The notes: generated by a model not told the origin, from the letters alone. Shown: positions 1-10,452, numbered from the stretch's first letter. The stretch: DNA of 33,869 bases from Roseovarius sp. (GCA_024636515.1 JAGXGX010000166.1:1-33869), one strand, 5' to 3'. Translations and numbers: made by a program.

Positions 1-42
1 TGGGCAGGCTGGCGATCATTGCTGTATGTCCTCGGACGTCCG

Positions 43-483
43 TCAAACGGACTTGGCGACGCGCTGGCGCGCTTCCGCGCTCTCAACATCAGTGACACCT
101 AGCAGGCTGGCGGTCATGCGTAGCAGGGCGTTTTCTGGATCGGCACGCTCGCCGTCAACCAGCACCACCTGCCACAGCGCCTCGATCACGCCGATGCGCT
201 GGTCGTAGGGAACGCCATCCTTGATCTCGCGGGTAAAACGGACGGTATCGGGCGCATTGGCCTCGGCGTCTTCGGCATCGCTGCGCAAGGCGGCGGCTTC
301 ATCCGGCGAAAGGCCATAGCGCGCGGCCAATATCCGGTCAATCCGGTCGATCTCGCTGGGGGCGTAGTCGCCATCAGTGCGCGCCGCGCGCACAAGCAGC
401 GCGGCGATCGCGAGACGTGCGTCGGTTTCGGTCAGCGGTTGGTTATCCGCGGCGGTGAGGCGTTTGAAAAAATCTGCAATCAT
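43..483 (-). CDS. TerB-family (tellurite resistance-like) protein
   Basis: ORF 43..519; internal Met (MIADFFKRLTAADNQPLTETDARLAIAALLVRAARTDGDYAPSEIDRI) is the more likely start; TerB-like acidic helical domain. Confidence 0.75.
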   Translation of the reverse strand: MIADFFKRLTAADNQPLTETDARLAIAALLVRAARTDGDYAPSEIDRIDRILAARYGLSPDEAAALRSDAEDAEANAPDTVRFTREIKDGVPYDQRIGVIEALWQVVLVDGERADPENALLRMTASLLGVTDVESAEARQRVAKSV

Positions 484-609
484 GGCAGGGGATATAATGC
501 GGCTGAGCGGTAGGGCCAATCCCTAATTGCAGGGCGGGATGCCTGCGCGCCGTGCCAGAGCCAGTAGTGCGTAAATTTGGCGGAAGAAAGCGCAGGATGT
601 TTCGCTGTT

Positions 610-1047
610 TTAAAGCGGCGTGGCACGGGACTGGGCAGCGTCGCATTCGGATTTGGTGAGGCCCAATGCCTCGCGGACCTGCGCAACGATTGCCATTTCG
701 GCGTCGCCCGGCGCGCCGTCCGCCAGCATGACCTGCCACAAGGCTTCATATGCCTCGATGCGCGCCTCAAAGCTGACCGTCTCGCGGATCAGCAGGGCAA
801 ATTTGCGTGTGCTCGGTGCTTCGGCCTCGATTTTTTCGCAGGTGGCGCGCATTTTAGCGGCGTCAACTGGTCCAAGCGCGTTCATCCGGGCCAATAGCGC
901 ATCGATGCGGGCGATTTCGCGGGATTGGTAATTGTCGTCCGCCTTGGCCACACGCACCATCAACGCCCCAAGCGCAAGGCGCGCGTCAGGTTCGGGCAGC
1001 GGCTCGGAAGGGTGCCCCTTGAGAAGGTTCAAGATACGCGTCAGCAT
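610..1047 (-). CDS. TerB-family protein, paralog of the neighbouring gene
   Basis: 145 aa; same LT/EPDARLALGALMVRVAKADDNYQSREIARIDALLA pattern as the 43..483 gene. Confidence 0.75.
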   Translation of the reverse strand: MLTRILNLLKGHPSEPLPEPDARLALGALMVRVAKADDNYQSREIARIDALLARMNALGPVDAAKMRATCEKIEAEAPSTRKFALLIRETVSFEARIEAYEALWQVMLADGAPGDAEMAIVAQVREALGLTKSECDAAQSRATPL

Positions 1048-1239
1048 AGAATCAGGTTTACCTGCTGCGGACGGCAGGGCAAGCGATTTCCACGCGGCGG
1101 CCTGCGTAGGCGGAACTTGGGCCGGCTGCGCAGCGCCAAGGGCCGCATTTGGTACAAGAGGCGTTTCAGCGCGCGATAAACTGCGCTACGAAGGTCTGGC
1201 CTGCGCAGACATGGCTGCGAATGCCCACGAAGGACCAAC

Positions 1240-2928
1240 ATGAGTGCGCCCGATCCCTCCCTTGCTGCTCGCACAATTGCCGATATTCGCGCCGGGTCGC
1301 AGCGTGCGTGGCATATTTTGCGCACGCGGGGTCCCAGCCAATTTCAATTCTGGCTTATCGCGCTTTTTATCGGGATCGCGGCGGGGTTTGCTGCGCTTTT
1401 CTTCCGCAAAGGCGTGGGTTGGCTTCAAACCGCGCTTTACGGCGTTGACGATCCGCGCAGCCTGAACACCTTTGCGCAGGCGCTGCCATGGTATTGGATC
1501 CTTATCATACCGATCATTGGCGGGCTGGCTGTGGGGATCATCCTCACCCGCTTTACCCCTGACGGCAAGGTGCGTGCCGTGGCCGACGTTATTTCGGGCG
1601 CCGCGCTAAACGATGGCCGGGTTGAGAAGCGGGCAGGCATCGCCTCGGCGTTTGCATCGCTGATCACATTGGGCACCGGAGGCTCGTCGGGGCGCGAGGG
1701 GCCGGTCGTGCATCTGGCAGCCGTTATCGCAACCTGGGTGTCGGACCGGATCAATGCCAATGGCCTGCATGGGCGCGATTTGCTGGGCTGCGCTGTGGCG
1801 GCTGCGGTATCGGCGTCTTTCAACGCGCCTATCGCCGGGGCGCTCTTTGCGCTGGAGGTGGTGCTGCGCCACTTTGCCATCCACGCCTTCGCGCCAATCG
1901 TGATTGCCAGCGTCGCGGGTACAGTGATCAACCGGCTGGAATTTGGGGATATCACGGAATTTACGCTGCCCGACGCATCAGTGCTGGAATTCTATGGAGA
2001 GCTCCCAGCATTTCTGATCCTTGGATTGCTCTGCGGCGTGGTCGCGGCCGTGCTGATCCGAAGCGTATTCTTTGCCGAGGATGTGGGCGATAGTGTCTGC
2101 CTTCATTTGCACATTCCCGGTTGGGCGCGCCCGGCGATCGCAGGCGCCATGCTGGGCGGGATGGCCATCGCGTTTCCGCATATTATTGGCGTCGGATACG
2201 AGACGACGTCGGCAGCGCTGACCGGCGAGTTGCTTCTGCACGAGGCCATCGTATTTGCGGTGATCAAGGTGTTGGCCGTGGCCGTTACGCTGGGCGGGCG
2301 TATGGGAGGCGGCATATTTTCGCCCTCGCTGATGCTGGGCGCGCTGACAGGCTTGGCCTTTGGCCTCATTGCAACACCGATTTTCCCTGATATGTCGGGA
2401 TCGCACACCTTATATGCGCTGGCGGGGATGGGGGCGGTTGCCGCTGCTGTGCTGGGCGCGCCGATTTCGACCACGCTGATTGTGTTTGAGCTGACGGGCG
2501 ACTGGCAGACAGGGCTGGCCGTGATGGTGGCCGTATCCACCTCGACTGCGCTGGGCACGACGCTTGTAAACCGCTCATTTTTTCTGTCGCAATTAAAACG
2601 GCGGGGGATCCACTTGGCTGAGGGACCGCAGGCGTATTTGCTGTCGATGACGGGCGTCGCTGGGCTGATGCGCGCCGCGAGCGACGACAGCGCCCCCGCC
2701 GAGGAAGTATGCCGCGCGATGATCGACAAGGGCATCCACGTTGATATCGCCTCAACCCTCGAGACGGCGATGCCGATGTTCGATGCGCATGAGGTGAATT
2801 ACGTGCCGATCACTGCCCAAGCAGCGGGAGATGCACCAGCAATTTACAAAGGTGTTCTCTATCACGTGGACGCGCTGAAGGCCTATAACCTCGCGCTGGC
2901 AGCCTTGTCACGCGAGGAGCATGGGTAG
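1240..2928 (+). CDS. CLC-family chloride channel/transporter
   Basis: 562 aa; GGSSGREGPVVHL, SFNAPIAGALFALE and GGRMGGGIFSPSLMLGALTG motifs; multiple TM segments. Confidence 0.93.
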   Translation: MSAPDPSLAARTIADIRAGSQRAWHILRTRGPSQFQFWLIALFIGIAAGFAALFFRKGVGWLQTALYGVDDPRSLNTFAQALPWYWILIIPIIGGLAVGIILTRFTPDGKVRAVADVISGAALNDGRVEKRAGIASAFASLITLGTGGSSGREGPVVHLAAVIATWVSDRINANGLHGRDLLGCAVAAAVSASFNAPIAGALFALEVVLRHFAIHAFAPIVIASVAGTVINRLEFGDITEFTLPDASVLEFYGELPAFLILGLLCGVVAAVLIRSVFFAEDVGDSVCLHLHIPGWARPAIAGAMLGGMAIAFPHIIGVGYETTSAALTGELLLHEAIVFAVIKVLAVAVTLGGRMGGGIFSPSLMLGALTGLAFGLIATPIFPDMSGSHTLYALAGMGAVAAAVLGAPISTTLIVFELTGDWQTGLAVMVAVSTSTALGTTLVNRSFFLSQLKRRGIHLAEGPQAYLLSMTGVAGLMRAASDDSAPAEEVCRAMIDKGIHVDIASTLETAMPMFDAHEVNYVPITAQAAGDAPAIYKGVLYHVDALKAYNLALAALSREEHG

Positions 2929-2935
2929 GGTGTTC

Positions 2936-2982
2936 GGGGGCTTTGCCCCCAAGAGTTTCAAATCCTCAGGATTTAAAACTCT
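2936..2982 (+). terminator. two consecutive hairpins downstream of the CLC gene
   Basis: GGGGGC-TTT-GCCCCC (2936-2950), then AGAGTTTcAAATCC-TCA-GGATTTaAAACTCT (2952-2982). Confidence 0.55.
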
Positions 2983-3020
2983 CCACCAGGATATTTTTGA
3001 GCAAAAAGAATGGGCGAAGA

Positions 3021-3362
3021 TCAAACCCGCTCGACCGTCACCAGATCGCCGGAGTGAAAGGCGAGGTGGCCTTTGATTTCTGATACAGCCGCATTGGGCG
3101 CCTCATAGCTCCACGCGGCGTTTTCTATCGTGCGGCTTTTGGTGGCGATGGAGTAGTAGCTGGCCGTGCCCTTATGCGGGCAATCTGTGGCGTGGGAGCT
3201 AGGGTCGAGCAAGGCGGTGGCGATGTCTTCGCGGGGAAAGTAAGTAACAGGCGGATAGCCCTCCTCGGTTAATTCCAGCGCGTTCTGGCTCTCACCGATG
3301 ACGGCCCCGCCGGCGCGGACGGTCCAGGTGCCGCCTGCCTTGGCTATAGTTATCTTGCTCAT
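3021..3362 (-). CDS. DUF427 domain-containing protein
   Basis: 113 aa; YPPVTYFPREDI...DCPHKGTASYYSI...AAWSYE pattern. Confidence 0.85.
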   Translation of the reverse strand: MSKITIAKAGGTWTVRAGGAVIGESQNALELTEEGYPPVTYFPREDIATALLDPSSHATDCPHKGTASYYSIATKSRTIENAAWSYEAPNAAVSEIKGHLAFHSGDLVTVERV

Positions 3363-3444
3363 AATATCGTGCCTTCCCTCGCTGAATAAGCTTGTCCAAC
3401 ATGACGGTTTTGACGCAGCAACGCCAGCGCCGAGATGCCGCGGC

Positions 3445-5283
3445 CTAGATTGGGTCTGTTGCCTGCTTTAGCCAGTTTGCCGCAGCAGGGCTAAGGCGTG
3501 CCGCGATTTTCTCGCGGCAGTCTGCGTGATAGGTGTCGAGCCAATCCACCTCTGCCTGCGACAGCATATCGCGCTGGATCAGGCGCCGGTCGATGGGCAC
3601 GAAATTTAACGTCTCGAATGCAAGGCGGCCTTTGGCGCTGTCTGCCGGATCGCTGCCGGGCAAGGGCGGCGCAGGCTGCACAACGAGGAGGTTCTCAATG
3701 CGGATGCCGAAATGCCCCTCGCGGTAGTATCCCGGCTCGTTCGACAAGATCATGCCGGGGCGCAAGGGGACCTCGCTGGCGCGGCTGATGCGCTGCGGCC
3801 CTTCGTGTACGCAAAGGTAAACGCCGACGCCGTGGCCGGTGCCGTGGGCATAATCCTGATCGGCCAGCCAGAGCGGATAGCGCGCGATGGCGTCAATGTC
3901 GCGGCCCGCCAGCCCGTCTGGAAAGCGGAGGCGAGAGATGGCGATCATACCTTGGAGCACGCGGGTAAAAGCCGCGCGCTCTGCGTCGCCCACAGTGCCA
4001 ACAGGCAGCGTGCGGGTGATGTCGGTCGTGCCGTCCAGATACTGCCCGCCCCCGTCAAGGACCAGAAGATCGCCTGCCTCAAGTGTTCTGTTTGAGGCCT
4101 CCGATACCCGGTAATGGGCCAGCGCACCGTTCGGGCCGCTGCCAGCGATGGTGTCAAAGCTGATATCCAGCAGCTTGCCAGTGGCGCGGCGGGCCTGCTC
4201 CACTTCGGTCACCACGTCGATTTCGGTGATTGTACCGGGGGCCTGTTCGTCGAACCACGTCAGGAATTCGCACAGCGCCGCGCCGTCGCGCAGATGAGCT
4301 TCGCGGGTGGCGGCAATCTCGGCCTCCGTCTTGCACGCCTTTGGCAGGATGCAGGGATCGGCCGCGAAGGCCGGTTTGATCGCTGCATCCTCCAGCGCCG
4401 TGACGATGGCGACCGGGATGCTGGCCGGATCGACGCGCACTGGCGATAGCAAAAGCGTTACAGCGGCGGCAAAACCTGTATCGGGGTGCGCGGTTACGCC
4501 GCCGGCCGTGCAGTTATCCGGCATTGCATCTAGTTTCGCGGGATGTACGTAAATCTCGACCCGCGCGTCGTCATGCAGGATGGCGAACGCGTGCGGGACC
4601 GGGTTGCGCGGAATGTCTGCGCCGCGAATATTCAGCAGCCACGCGATGCTGTCGGGTAGCGTTAGGATCGCGGCGCGTTGACCGGCGCTGCGCAGGGTCT
4701 CTGCCAGTTCGGCGCGCTTTGTGGCGCTCGTCTTGCCTGCCAGCGCGTCTGGGTAGGCGGTGATTGCCCCGGTCGGTGGGGCGGGACGGTCTGGCCAGGG
4801 GGCGGGACGGTCTGGCCAGATACCGTCGACCAAGTTGCCATGCGCGACGGGCGCGATGCCGCTACCCTCCAGCGCGTTTGATAGATCGGCGATCTCCTTG
4901 GCCGTATGCAGCCACGGATCAAAGCCCAGCCTGCCGCCTTCGGGCAGGGCGTGTTTTAGCCAATCTGCCAACTTCGTTTCGGGCCAGTCGACAGGCTGAT
5001 ATGCGGCCGCATCAATCTGATTGCGCACTTGAGTCCGGTAGCGACCATCGACGAAAACGCCCGCCTGATTTTCTGTGATCGCCGCAAAGCCGGCAGAGCC
5101 GGTGAAGCCTGTCAGCCATGCCAAACGCTCATCGCCCGGTGCGACGTATTCGCCCTGATGGACATCGGCGCGGGGCACCAGCCAGCCGTCGAGTTCGGCG
5201 GTTTTCATAGCAGCGCGCAGCAGTTTTAGGCGGGGCGCGCCCTGTTCGGGGTTCGATTTCTCGGAGAACGACTGAAACATCAT
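3445..5283 (-). CDS. aminopeptidase P family protein (M24 Xaa-Pro aminopeptidase)
   Basis: 612 aa; creatinase N-terminal domain, metal-site motifs [29 protein letters not shown] and [18 protein letters not shown]. Confidence 0.93.
   Translation of the reverse strand: MMFQSFSEKSNPEQGAPRLKLLRAAMKTAELDGWLVPRADVHQGEYVAPGDERLAWLTGFTGSAGFAAITENQAGVFVDGRYRTQVRNQIDAAAYQPVDWPETKLADWLKHALPEGGRLGFDPWLHTAKEIADLSNALEGSGIAPVAHGNLVDGIWPDRPAPWPDRPAPPTGAITAYPDALAGKTSATKRAELAETLRSAGQRAAILTLPDSIAWLLNIRGADIPRNPVPHAFAILHDDARVEIYVHPAKLDAMPDNCTAGGVTAHPDTGFAAAVTLLLSPVRVDPASIPVAIVTALEDAAIKPAFAADPCILPKACKTEAEIAATREAHLRDGAALCEFLTWFDEQAPGTITEIDVVTEVEQARRATGKLLDISFDTIAGSGPNGALAHYRVSEASNRTLEAGDLLVLDGGGQYLDGTTDITRTLPVGTVGDAERAAFTRVLQGMIAISRLRFPDGLAGRDIDAIARYPLWLADQDYAHGTGHGVGVYLCVHEGPQRISRASEVPLRPGMILSNEPGYYREGHFGIRIENLLVVQPAPPLPGSDPADSAKGRLAFETLNFVPIDRRLIQRDMLSQAEVDWLDTYHADCREKIAARLSPAAANWLKQATDPI
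4778..4819. repeat. perfect 21-bp tandem duplication (2 copies) inside the aminopeptidase P gene
   Basis: GGGGCGGGACGGTCTGGCCAG at 4778-4798 and 4799-4819; encodes [14 protein letters not shown]. Confidence 0.95.
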
Positions 5284-7154
5284 GATACGCGCCTTATGCC
5301 CATAACACGCGCCCGTGCGCGCGGATCGCTGTCAAATAGCGCCGCCAACTGCTCGGTCATTGCACCGGCGAGTTGATCGACATCCGTGATTGTCACCGCG
5401 CGGTCGTAATAGCGCGTCACATCATGGCCGATGCCAATCGCCAGAAGCTCCACCGCTTTGCGTTTTTCGACCATGCCGATCACGTCGCGCAGGTGCTTTT
5501 CCAAATAGTTGGCGGGATTCACTGAAAGGGTGCTGTCATCGACCGGCGCGCCGTCCGAAATCACCATCAGGATCTTGCGCGCCTCGCGGCGGGCCGTCAT
5601 GCGGCGGTGTGCCCATTCCAGCGCCTCGCCGTCGATGTTTTCCTTTAGTAGCCCCTCTTTCATCATCAGGCCAAGGTTCTGGCGCGTCCGCCGCATGGGC
5701 GAGTCGGCGGATTTATAAATAATGTGTCGCAGGTCATTCAGCCGTCCCGGCAGCTGCGGGCGACCATCGCCTAGCCACGCCTCGCGGCTTTGCCCGCCCT
5801 TCCACGCGCGGGTGGTAAAACCGAGGATTTCGACCTTGACGTTGCACCGCTCCAACGTGCGGCCCAGAACGTCAGCGCAGATCGCGGCGATGCTGATTGG
5901 GCGGCCCCGCATGGAGCCTGAGTTATCCAGCAGCAAGGTCACGACGGTATCGCGAAACTCGGTATCTTTCTCGACCTTAAAGCTAAGCGGTGTCGTTGGG
6001 CTGGCTACCACGCGGGCGAGGCGGCCGGCGTCAAGAATGCCCTCTTCGCGGTCAAACTCCCAGCTTCGGCTTTGCTGCGCTTGCAGACGGCGTTGCAGCT
6101 TGTTGGCGAGGCGGCTGACTGCACCTTTCAGCGGCTCCAGTTGCTGGTCGAGGTAGGCGCGCAAGCGCTCCAGCTCAATCGGCTCGGCCAGATCCTCGGC
6201 GTGGATCTCTTCGTCGAAGGCGTTGGAGTAGACCTGATAATTCGGGTCAGCATCAGAAAAGGGTGCGGGGGCAGGCGGCTCCATCGGGGCCTCCCCATCG
6301 GGCATGTCGGCCTCGTCGCCTGCATCCTCGGCTGCGCTTTCATCCATGCTGACCTGAGCCTGAGACGCGTCTTGCTGCTCTTCCTGCGATTGCTCGGCGT
6401 CGGCGTCTGCATCGTCGGTATCGCTGTCGTCTTCGCCTCCGCTGTCCTGCTCCTCATCGTCGGCGTTCTGCTCGGCCTCGTCGTCCTGGTCATCATCCTC
6501 GGCATCGGGATCGTCGCCCAACTGATCGCCGTATCCCAGATCTTCGATGATCTTGCGCGCAAAGCGGGCAAAGTCGCCCTGATCGGCCAGCTTGTCCTGC
6601 AAATTCTCCAGCGTTTCGCCGGCCTCGCCTTCGATAAAGCCACGCCACAGCTCCATCACGTTGCGCGCACCTTCGGGCAATTCGCGGCCCGTGGCGAGAT
6701 GGCGGATGAGGTATCCGGCGGCGGTGGCAAGCGGCGCGTCTGCCGGATCGGTGATCTGGTCATAGCCAGCGCGCGCAGCCTCGGCAGCGATCTTGGCGTC
6801 GATATTGCTTGCTGTTCCGGGCATAGTGCGTGCGCCCACGGCCTCGCAGCGGGCCGTCTCCATCGCCTCGTAGATATCGCGCGCCATAGCACCGGGCGGT
6901 ACGTATTTCGCGTGCGTTTTCGCGTTGTGATACTTGTGCCGTAGCGCCAGAGCGTCGGCGGTGCCGCGCGCGTGCAGCACCTCCTCGCGGGTCATGCGGC
7001 GGCTGATCTGGGGCAGGCGCATCGCGTCGCCGCTGACGCCCGAGGGGTCTACCGAATAGCTGACATTCAGGTCGCGGTCACCCGCCAGCACCTTGGTCGC
7101 CTCGGCGAGGGCCTTCTTGAACGGATCGGCTGGGTTATCGGATGGTTTTTTCAT
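5280..7154 (-). CDS. cobT: cobaltochelatase subunit CobT
   Basis: 624 aa; CobT N-terminal domain, acidic low-complexity linker, VWA domain with [14 protein letters not shown]; adjacent to cobS. Confidence 0.94.
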   Translation of the reverse strand: MKKPSDNPADPFKKALAEATKVLAGDRDLNVSYSVDPSGVSGDAMRLPQISRRMTREEVLHARGTADALALRHKYHNAKTHAKYVPPGAMARDIYEAMETARCEAVGARTMPGTASNIDAKIAAEAARAGYDQITDPADAPLATAAGYLIRHLATGRELPEGARNVMELWRGFIEGEAGETLENLQDKLADQGDFARFARKIIEDLGYGDQLGDDPDAEDDDQDDEAEQNADDEEQDSGGEDDSDTDDADADAEQSQEEQQDASQAQVSMDESAAEDAGDEADMPDGEAPMEPPAPAPFSDADPNYQVYSNAFDEEIHAEDLAEPIELERLRAYLDQQLEPLKGAVSRLANKLQRRLQAQQSRSWEFDREEGILDAGRLARVVASPTTPLSFKVEKDTEFRDTVVTLLLDNSGSMRGRPISIAAICADVLGRTLERCNVKVEILGFTTRAWKGGQSREAWLGDGRPQLPGRLNDLRHIIYKSADSPMRRTRQNLGLMMKEGLLKENIDGEALEWAHRRMTARREARKILMVISDGAPVDDSTLSVNPANYLEKHLRDVIGMVEKRKAVELLAIGIGHDVTRYYDRAVTITDVDQLAGAMTEQLAALFDSDPRARARVMGIRRVS

Positions 7155-7230
7155 TGGTGTTCTCCAACGCGGATCGGCTTGCGGGCCGTCTTGTAGATGC
7201 CGCGCCCCACGGGTGGGCGCGGCGGGGCCA

Positions 7231-8217
7231 TCACCCCATGCTCACGCTTGCCGCGCTTTCGGGAAGTTCCTCGTCAAAGCAGCGCTGGTAGAATTCGGCG
7301 ACTGTCTGGCGCTCCAGCTCGTCGCACTTGTTCAAAAACGTCAGGCGGAATGAATAGCCGACATCGCGGAAGATGGTGTTATTCTGCGCCCACGCAATCA
7401 CGGTGCGGGGCGACATGACGGTGCTAAGCTCGCCGTTCATAAACGCCGTCCGGCTAAGGTCGGCGACGGTTACCATCTGGCTGATCGTCTTGCGGCCCGC
7501 CGCGGTATTGTAGGTTGGGTTCTTGGACAGCACGATCGCCACCTCGGCGTCGTGGCTGAGGTAGTTCAGCGTCGCGACGAGGCTCCAACGGTCCATCTGG
7601 CCTTGGTTGATCTGCTGGGTGCCGTGGTAGAGGCCTGTTGTGTCGCCGAGGCCGACAGTGTTGGCCGTCGCGAAAAGGCGGAAGTAGGGGTTAGGCGTGA
7701 TCACCTCGTTCTGGTCCAGCAGCGTCAGCTTGCCATCTGCCTCCAGCACGCGCTGAATTACGAACATCACGTCGGCGCGCCCCGCGTCGTATTCGTCGAA
7801 CACGATGGCGGTTGGATTGCGCAATGCCCAAGGCAGGATACCTTCGTGAAATTCGGTGACTTGCACGCCGTCCTTCAGCTTGATCGCGTCCTTGCCGATC
7901 AGGTCAATCCTGCTGATGTGACTGTCTAGATTTACGCGCACGCAGGGCCAGTTTAGGCGGCTGGCCACCTGCTCGATATGTGTGGATTTGCCCGTTCCGT
8001 GATAACCTTGGATCATCACGCGCCGGTTATGTGCAAAACCGGCAAGGATCGCCAGCGTCGTGTCGCGGTCGAACTTGTAAGTCGGGTCGATATCGGGCAC
8101 GCGCTCGGTCCGCTCGGGGAAGCCTTTGATGTGCATACCAGAATCGATACCGAAAACCTCGCTCACGTCGATGTCTTCGGTGGGTTTCGCGTGCGGGTCG
8201 ATCATGCCGTCAGCCAT
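7231..8217 (-). CDS. cobS: cobaltochelatase subunit CobS (AAA+ ATPase)
   Basis: 328 aa; Walker [11 protein letters not shown], Walker [11 protein letters not shown]; adjacent to cobT. Confidence 0.94.
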   Translation of the reverse strand: MADGMIDPHAKPTEDIDVSEVFGIDSGMHIKGFPERTERVPDIDPTYKFDRDTTLAILAGFAHNRRVMIQGYHGTGKSTHIEQVASRLNWPCVRVNLDSHISRIDLIGKDAIKLKDGVQVTEFHEGILPWALRNPTAIVFDEYDAGRADVMFVIQRVLEADGKLTLLDQNEVITPNPYFRLFATANTVGLGDTTGLYHGTQQINQGQMDRWSLVATLNYLSHDAEVAIVLSKNPTYNTAAGRKTISQMVTVADLSRTAFMNGELSTVMSPRTVIAWAQNNTIFRDVGYSFRLTFLNKCDELERQTVAEFYQRCFDEELPESAASVSMG

Positions 8218-8382
8218 TCTAATTGATCCTCAAATCGCGTCTGTCGTTTGCAGCATGTGGTGCAATATATTGTGGCGAAGGGCAAGGGAAAGGGAAAGAA
8301 ATGCTGGCCTAGCTGCGCGCTTACCTTATATCGTTTCAGATGCGGCTATCTTGCCCATTACCGATCAGGACGTATCCGCCCA

Positions 8383-8922
8383 GTGACCCGCGACGAGATA
8401 GAAGCACTGATTGCGCGCACTGCGCTAGGCGAGCGGGCGGCGTTCTCAAGCCTTTATGCACACACCTCTGCGAAACTATTTGGCATCTGCCTGCGTGTCT
8501 TGCATGACCGGGCCGAGGCCGAAGAGGCGGCGCAGGAGGCCTATGTCAAGATTTGGCGTCATGCGGATCGCTATCGCGCGAATGGTCTCAGCCCGATGAC
8601 GTGGCTGATCGCAATCGCGCGCAACACGGCCATCGATCGCGCGCGCAAGCGGCGCGAGGCGCAGCCGGGGCTGGATGCCGCCGAGGCGATGGCCGATGCC
8701 GCGCCCGGCCCCGAGGCGCAGGCGATCGCGTCGAGCGATAGTGGGCATTTGAGCGCCTGTCTGGACGAACTGGAGGCGGGTCATGCAGGGGCCGTGCGCC
8801 GCGCCTATCTAGAAGGCGAGACATATGCCGAACTGGCGGCACATTACGACGTGCCGCTTAATACGATGCGAACTTGGCTACGCCGCAGCCTGTTGAAATT
8901 GAGGGAGTGCCTGACGCGATGA
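8383..8922 (+). CDS. ECF-type RNA polymerase sigma factor
   Basis: GTG start inside ORF 8248..8922; sigma-70 region 2 (RVLHDRAEAEEAAQEAYVKIWRHADRY...PMTWLIAIARNTAIDRAR) and region 4 (GETYAELAAHYDVPLNTMRTWLRRSLLKLRECL). Confidence 0.9.
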   Translation: MTRDEIEALIARTALGERAAFSSLYAHTSAKLFGICLRVLHDRAEAEEAAQEAYVKIWRHADRYRANGLSPMTWLIAIARNTAIDRARKRREAQPGLDAAEAMADAAPGPEAQAIASSDSGHLSACLDELEAGHAGAVRRAYLEGETYAELAAHYDVPLNTMRTWLRRSLLKLRECLTR

Positions 8923-9617
8923 CTGGCACGCAGCCATATGACAAGGACGACAGCGTTCTTGCAGCAGAGTATGCCCTTGGCTTGCTGACCGCGGATGCGG
9001 CGCTGGCGTTCGAGGCGCGTCTTGTGAGCGAGCCTGACTTGCGCGCGCTGTATGCTGCGTGGGCCGATGATCTGGCCAGTCTGACTGATGATATCGCTCC
9101 GGTCGCACCGCCTGCTGCATTGGAGCGGCGGATCGAAGCGCTTCTTTTTGGTACCGACACCGCGCGGCGGCCCTTCGCGGGCTGGCGCGGTCTCGGCTGG
9201 CTGGTGGGCGGCGCCGTCGCGGCAGCGCTGGCGCTGCTGTTGGTTGTGGACGCGGGGCTGCTGACACCGGATGCACCTAGCGCGCCCTTATATACTGCCG
9301 ATATTGCCGCAGAAGACGGCTCACTGCGGATTGCGGCCAGCTATGACGCGGAGGCCGGTGCGCTGCTGGTTCAGCGCGAGGCGGGCGCCGCGCCAGAGGG
9401 CCGCGCGCTGGAGCTGTGGCTGATCGCTGGCACAGCCGCACCTGTATCGCTGGGTGTGTTGCCGGATAACGGAACAGCGCGTTTCGAAATTGCCGAGGCA
9501 TTGCGCCCGCAACTCCCCGGCGCCGTTCTGGCCATCAGTGACGAGCCACCGGGCGGCTCGCCCACTGGCGCGCCGACCGGTAGCGTATTAGCGACAGGTG
9601 CGATCACATCAATCTGA
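8919..9617 (+). CDS. RskA-like anti-sigma factor, single TM
   Basis: ATGA overlap with the sigma gene; N-terminal anti-sigma-like helical region, TM GLGWLVGGAVAAALALLLVVDAGLL, C-terminal ELWLIAGTAAPVSLGVLPDNG region typical of RskA-family proteins. Confidence 0.85.
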   Translation: MTGTQPYDKDDSVLAAEYALGLLTADAALAFEARLVSEPDLRALYAAWADDLASLTDDIAPVAPPAALERRIEALLFGTDTARRPFAGWRGLGWLVGGAVAAALALLLVVDAGLLTPDAPSAPLYTADIAAEDGSLRIAASYDAEAGALLVQREAGAAPEGRALELWLIAGTAAPVSLGVLPDNGTARFEIAEALRPQLPGAVLAISDEPPGGSPTGAPTGSVLATGAITSI

Positions 9618-9756
9618 TGGGTTTGACGCTGAATTAAATTAGGCATCTCAGTCAGTTACAATATTTTTTGGAACATCTGAAACTCTGCCGCGCCGCGCCG
9701 CGTGAGTTGGGGGGTCAGCAGGCGATAAACGTCTGCACAACCCCGGGAGATCCGAT

Positions 9757-10311
9757 ATGACCTTCAAGACCCTTATGACCGCCACCGCAACCGTTGCCGT
9801 TCTGGCCAGTGGCGCCTATGCCGAAAACCCCATGGTCGGCGGCGCCGCAATGTATGCGGATAAAAATATCATCGAAAACGCCGTGAACTCAGCCGATCAC
9901 ACCACGCTGGTCGCCGCTGTCAAGGCGGCTGGTCTGGTCGAGACGCTGTCGGGGACTGGCCCCTTCACAGTGTTCGCACCGACGAATGCCGCATTTGAAA
10001 AACTGCCCGAAGGCACTGTCGAGGGCCTGCTGAAGCCTGAGAACAAGGACCAATTGACCAAGATCCTGACCTGCCACGTCGTCGGCGCCGATGCGATGTC
10101 GACTGCGATCATGGGCATGATCGACGATGACGGCGGCGCGCACGTTGTCCCCACGCTGGGCGGTTGCATGTTGAACGCGACATATGACGGCGACATGATC
10201 ATGCTGGAAGACGAGCAAGGCCAGACCATTAACGTCACTATCGCCGACGTCGACCAGTCGAATGGTGTGATCCACGTCGTCGACACAGTGATCCTGCCTG
10301 CTACCGAATAA
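9757..10311 (+). CDS. secreted fasciclin domain protein
   Basis: 184 aa; signal peptide; FAS1 motif GPFTVFAPTNAAFEKLPEGTVEGLL and NGVIHVVDTVILP. Confidence 0.92.
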   Translation: MTFKTLMTATATVAVLASGAYAENPMVGGAAMYADKNIIENAVNSADHTTLVAAVKAAGLVETLSGTGPFTVFAPTNAAFEKLPEGTVEGLLKPENKDQLTKILTCHVVGADAMSTAIMGMIDDDGGAHVVPTLGGCMLNATYDGDMIMLEDEQGQTINVTIADVDQSNGVIHVVDTVILPATE

Positions 10312-10321
10312 GCCGCACACG

Positions 10322-10345
10322 CGTGTAGCACACGCCCGCTACACG
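10322..10345. other. inverted repeat CGTGTAGC-N8-GCTACACG
   Basis: perfect 8-bp arms at 10322-10329 and 10338-10345, just after the fasciclin stop. Confidence 0.6.
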
Positions 10346-10363
10346 ATGCAGTGAGGATACGGG

Positions 10364-10383
10364 CCCGGCACTTGCTTGCCGGG
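10364..10383 (+). terminator. hairpin CCCGGCA-N6-TGCCGGG, possible terminator of the fasciclin gene
   Basis: 7-bp perfect stem followed by a moderately T-rich stretch (tctgttgctttc). Confidence 0.45.
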
Positions 10384-10452
10384 TCTGTTGCTTTCACATT
10401 GATAGAAACGCGCGCAGCCGAACGGCCCGCGCAACGCACAGGGAGCAATAAA

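Noticed and set aside
2103-2735. 210-aa minus-strand ORF inside the CLC gene
   Set aside because: Antisense shadow in high-GC coding sequence with Ser/Pro/Ala-rich random composition; the CLC gene explains the region.
6230-6520. Low-complexity acidic repeat in CobT as a novel repeat
   Set aside because: Acidic linkers are a known feature of CobT proteins; no exact DNA repeat unit seen.
6072-6944. 290-aa hydrophobic plus-strand ORF opposite cobT
   Set aside because: Antisense shadow of the acidic, GC-rich CobT linker (Asp/Glu codons read as Val/Ile/Leu on the other strand); cobT is clearly the real gene.
8224-8247. TGATCC upstream of the ECF sigma gene as an RpoE-type -35 box
   Set aside because: The position where a TAAGA-like -10 would be expected after N18 reads TTGCAG; no convincing -10 element.
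9670-9703. GGAAC / TGAAAC plus CGT as an ECF promoter before the fasciclin gene
   Set aside because: GGAAC to CGT spacing is 26 nt (too long); TGAAAC-N17-CGT is suggestive but is not matched upstream of the sigma, msrB or OsmC genes, so it is not reported as a site.
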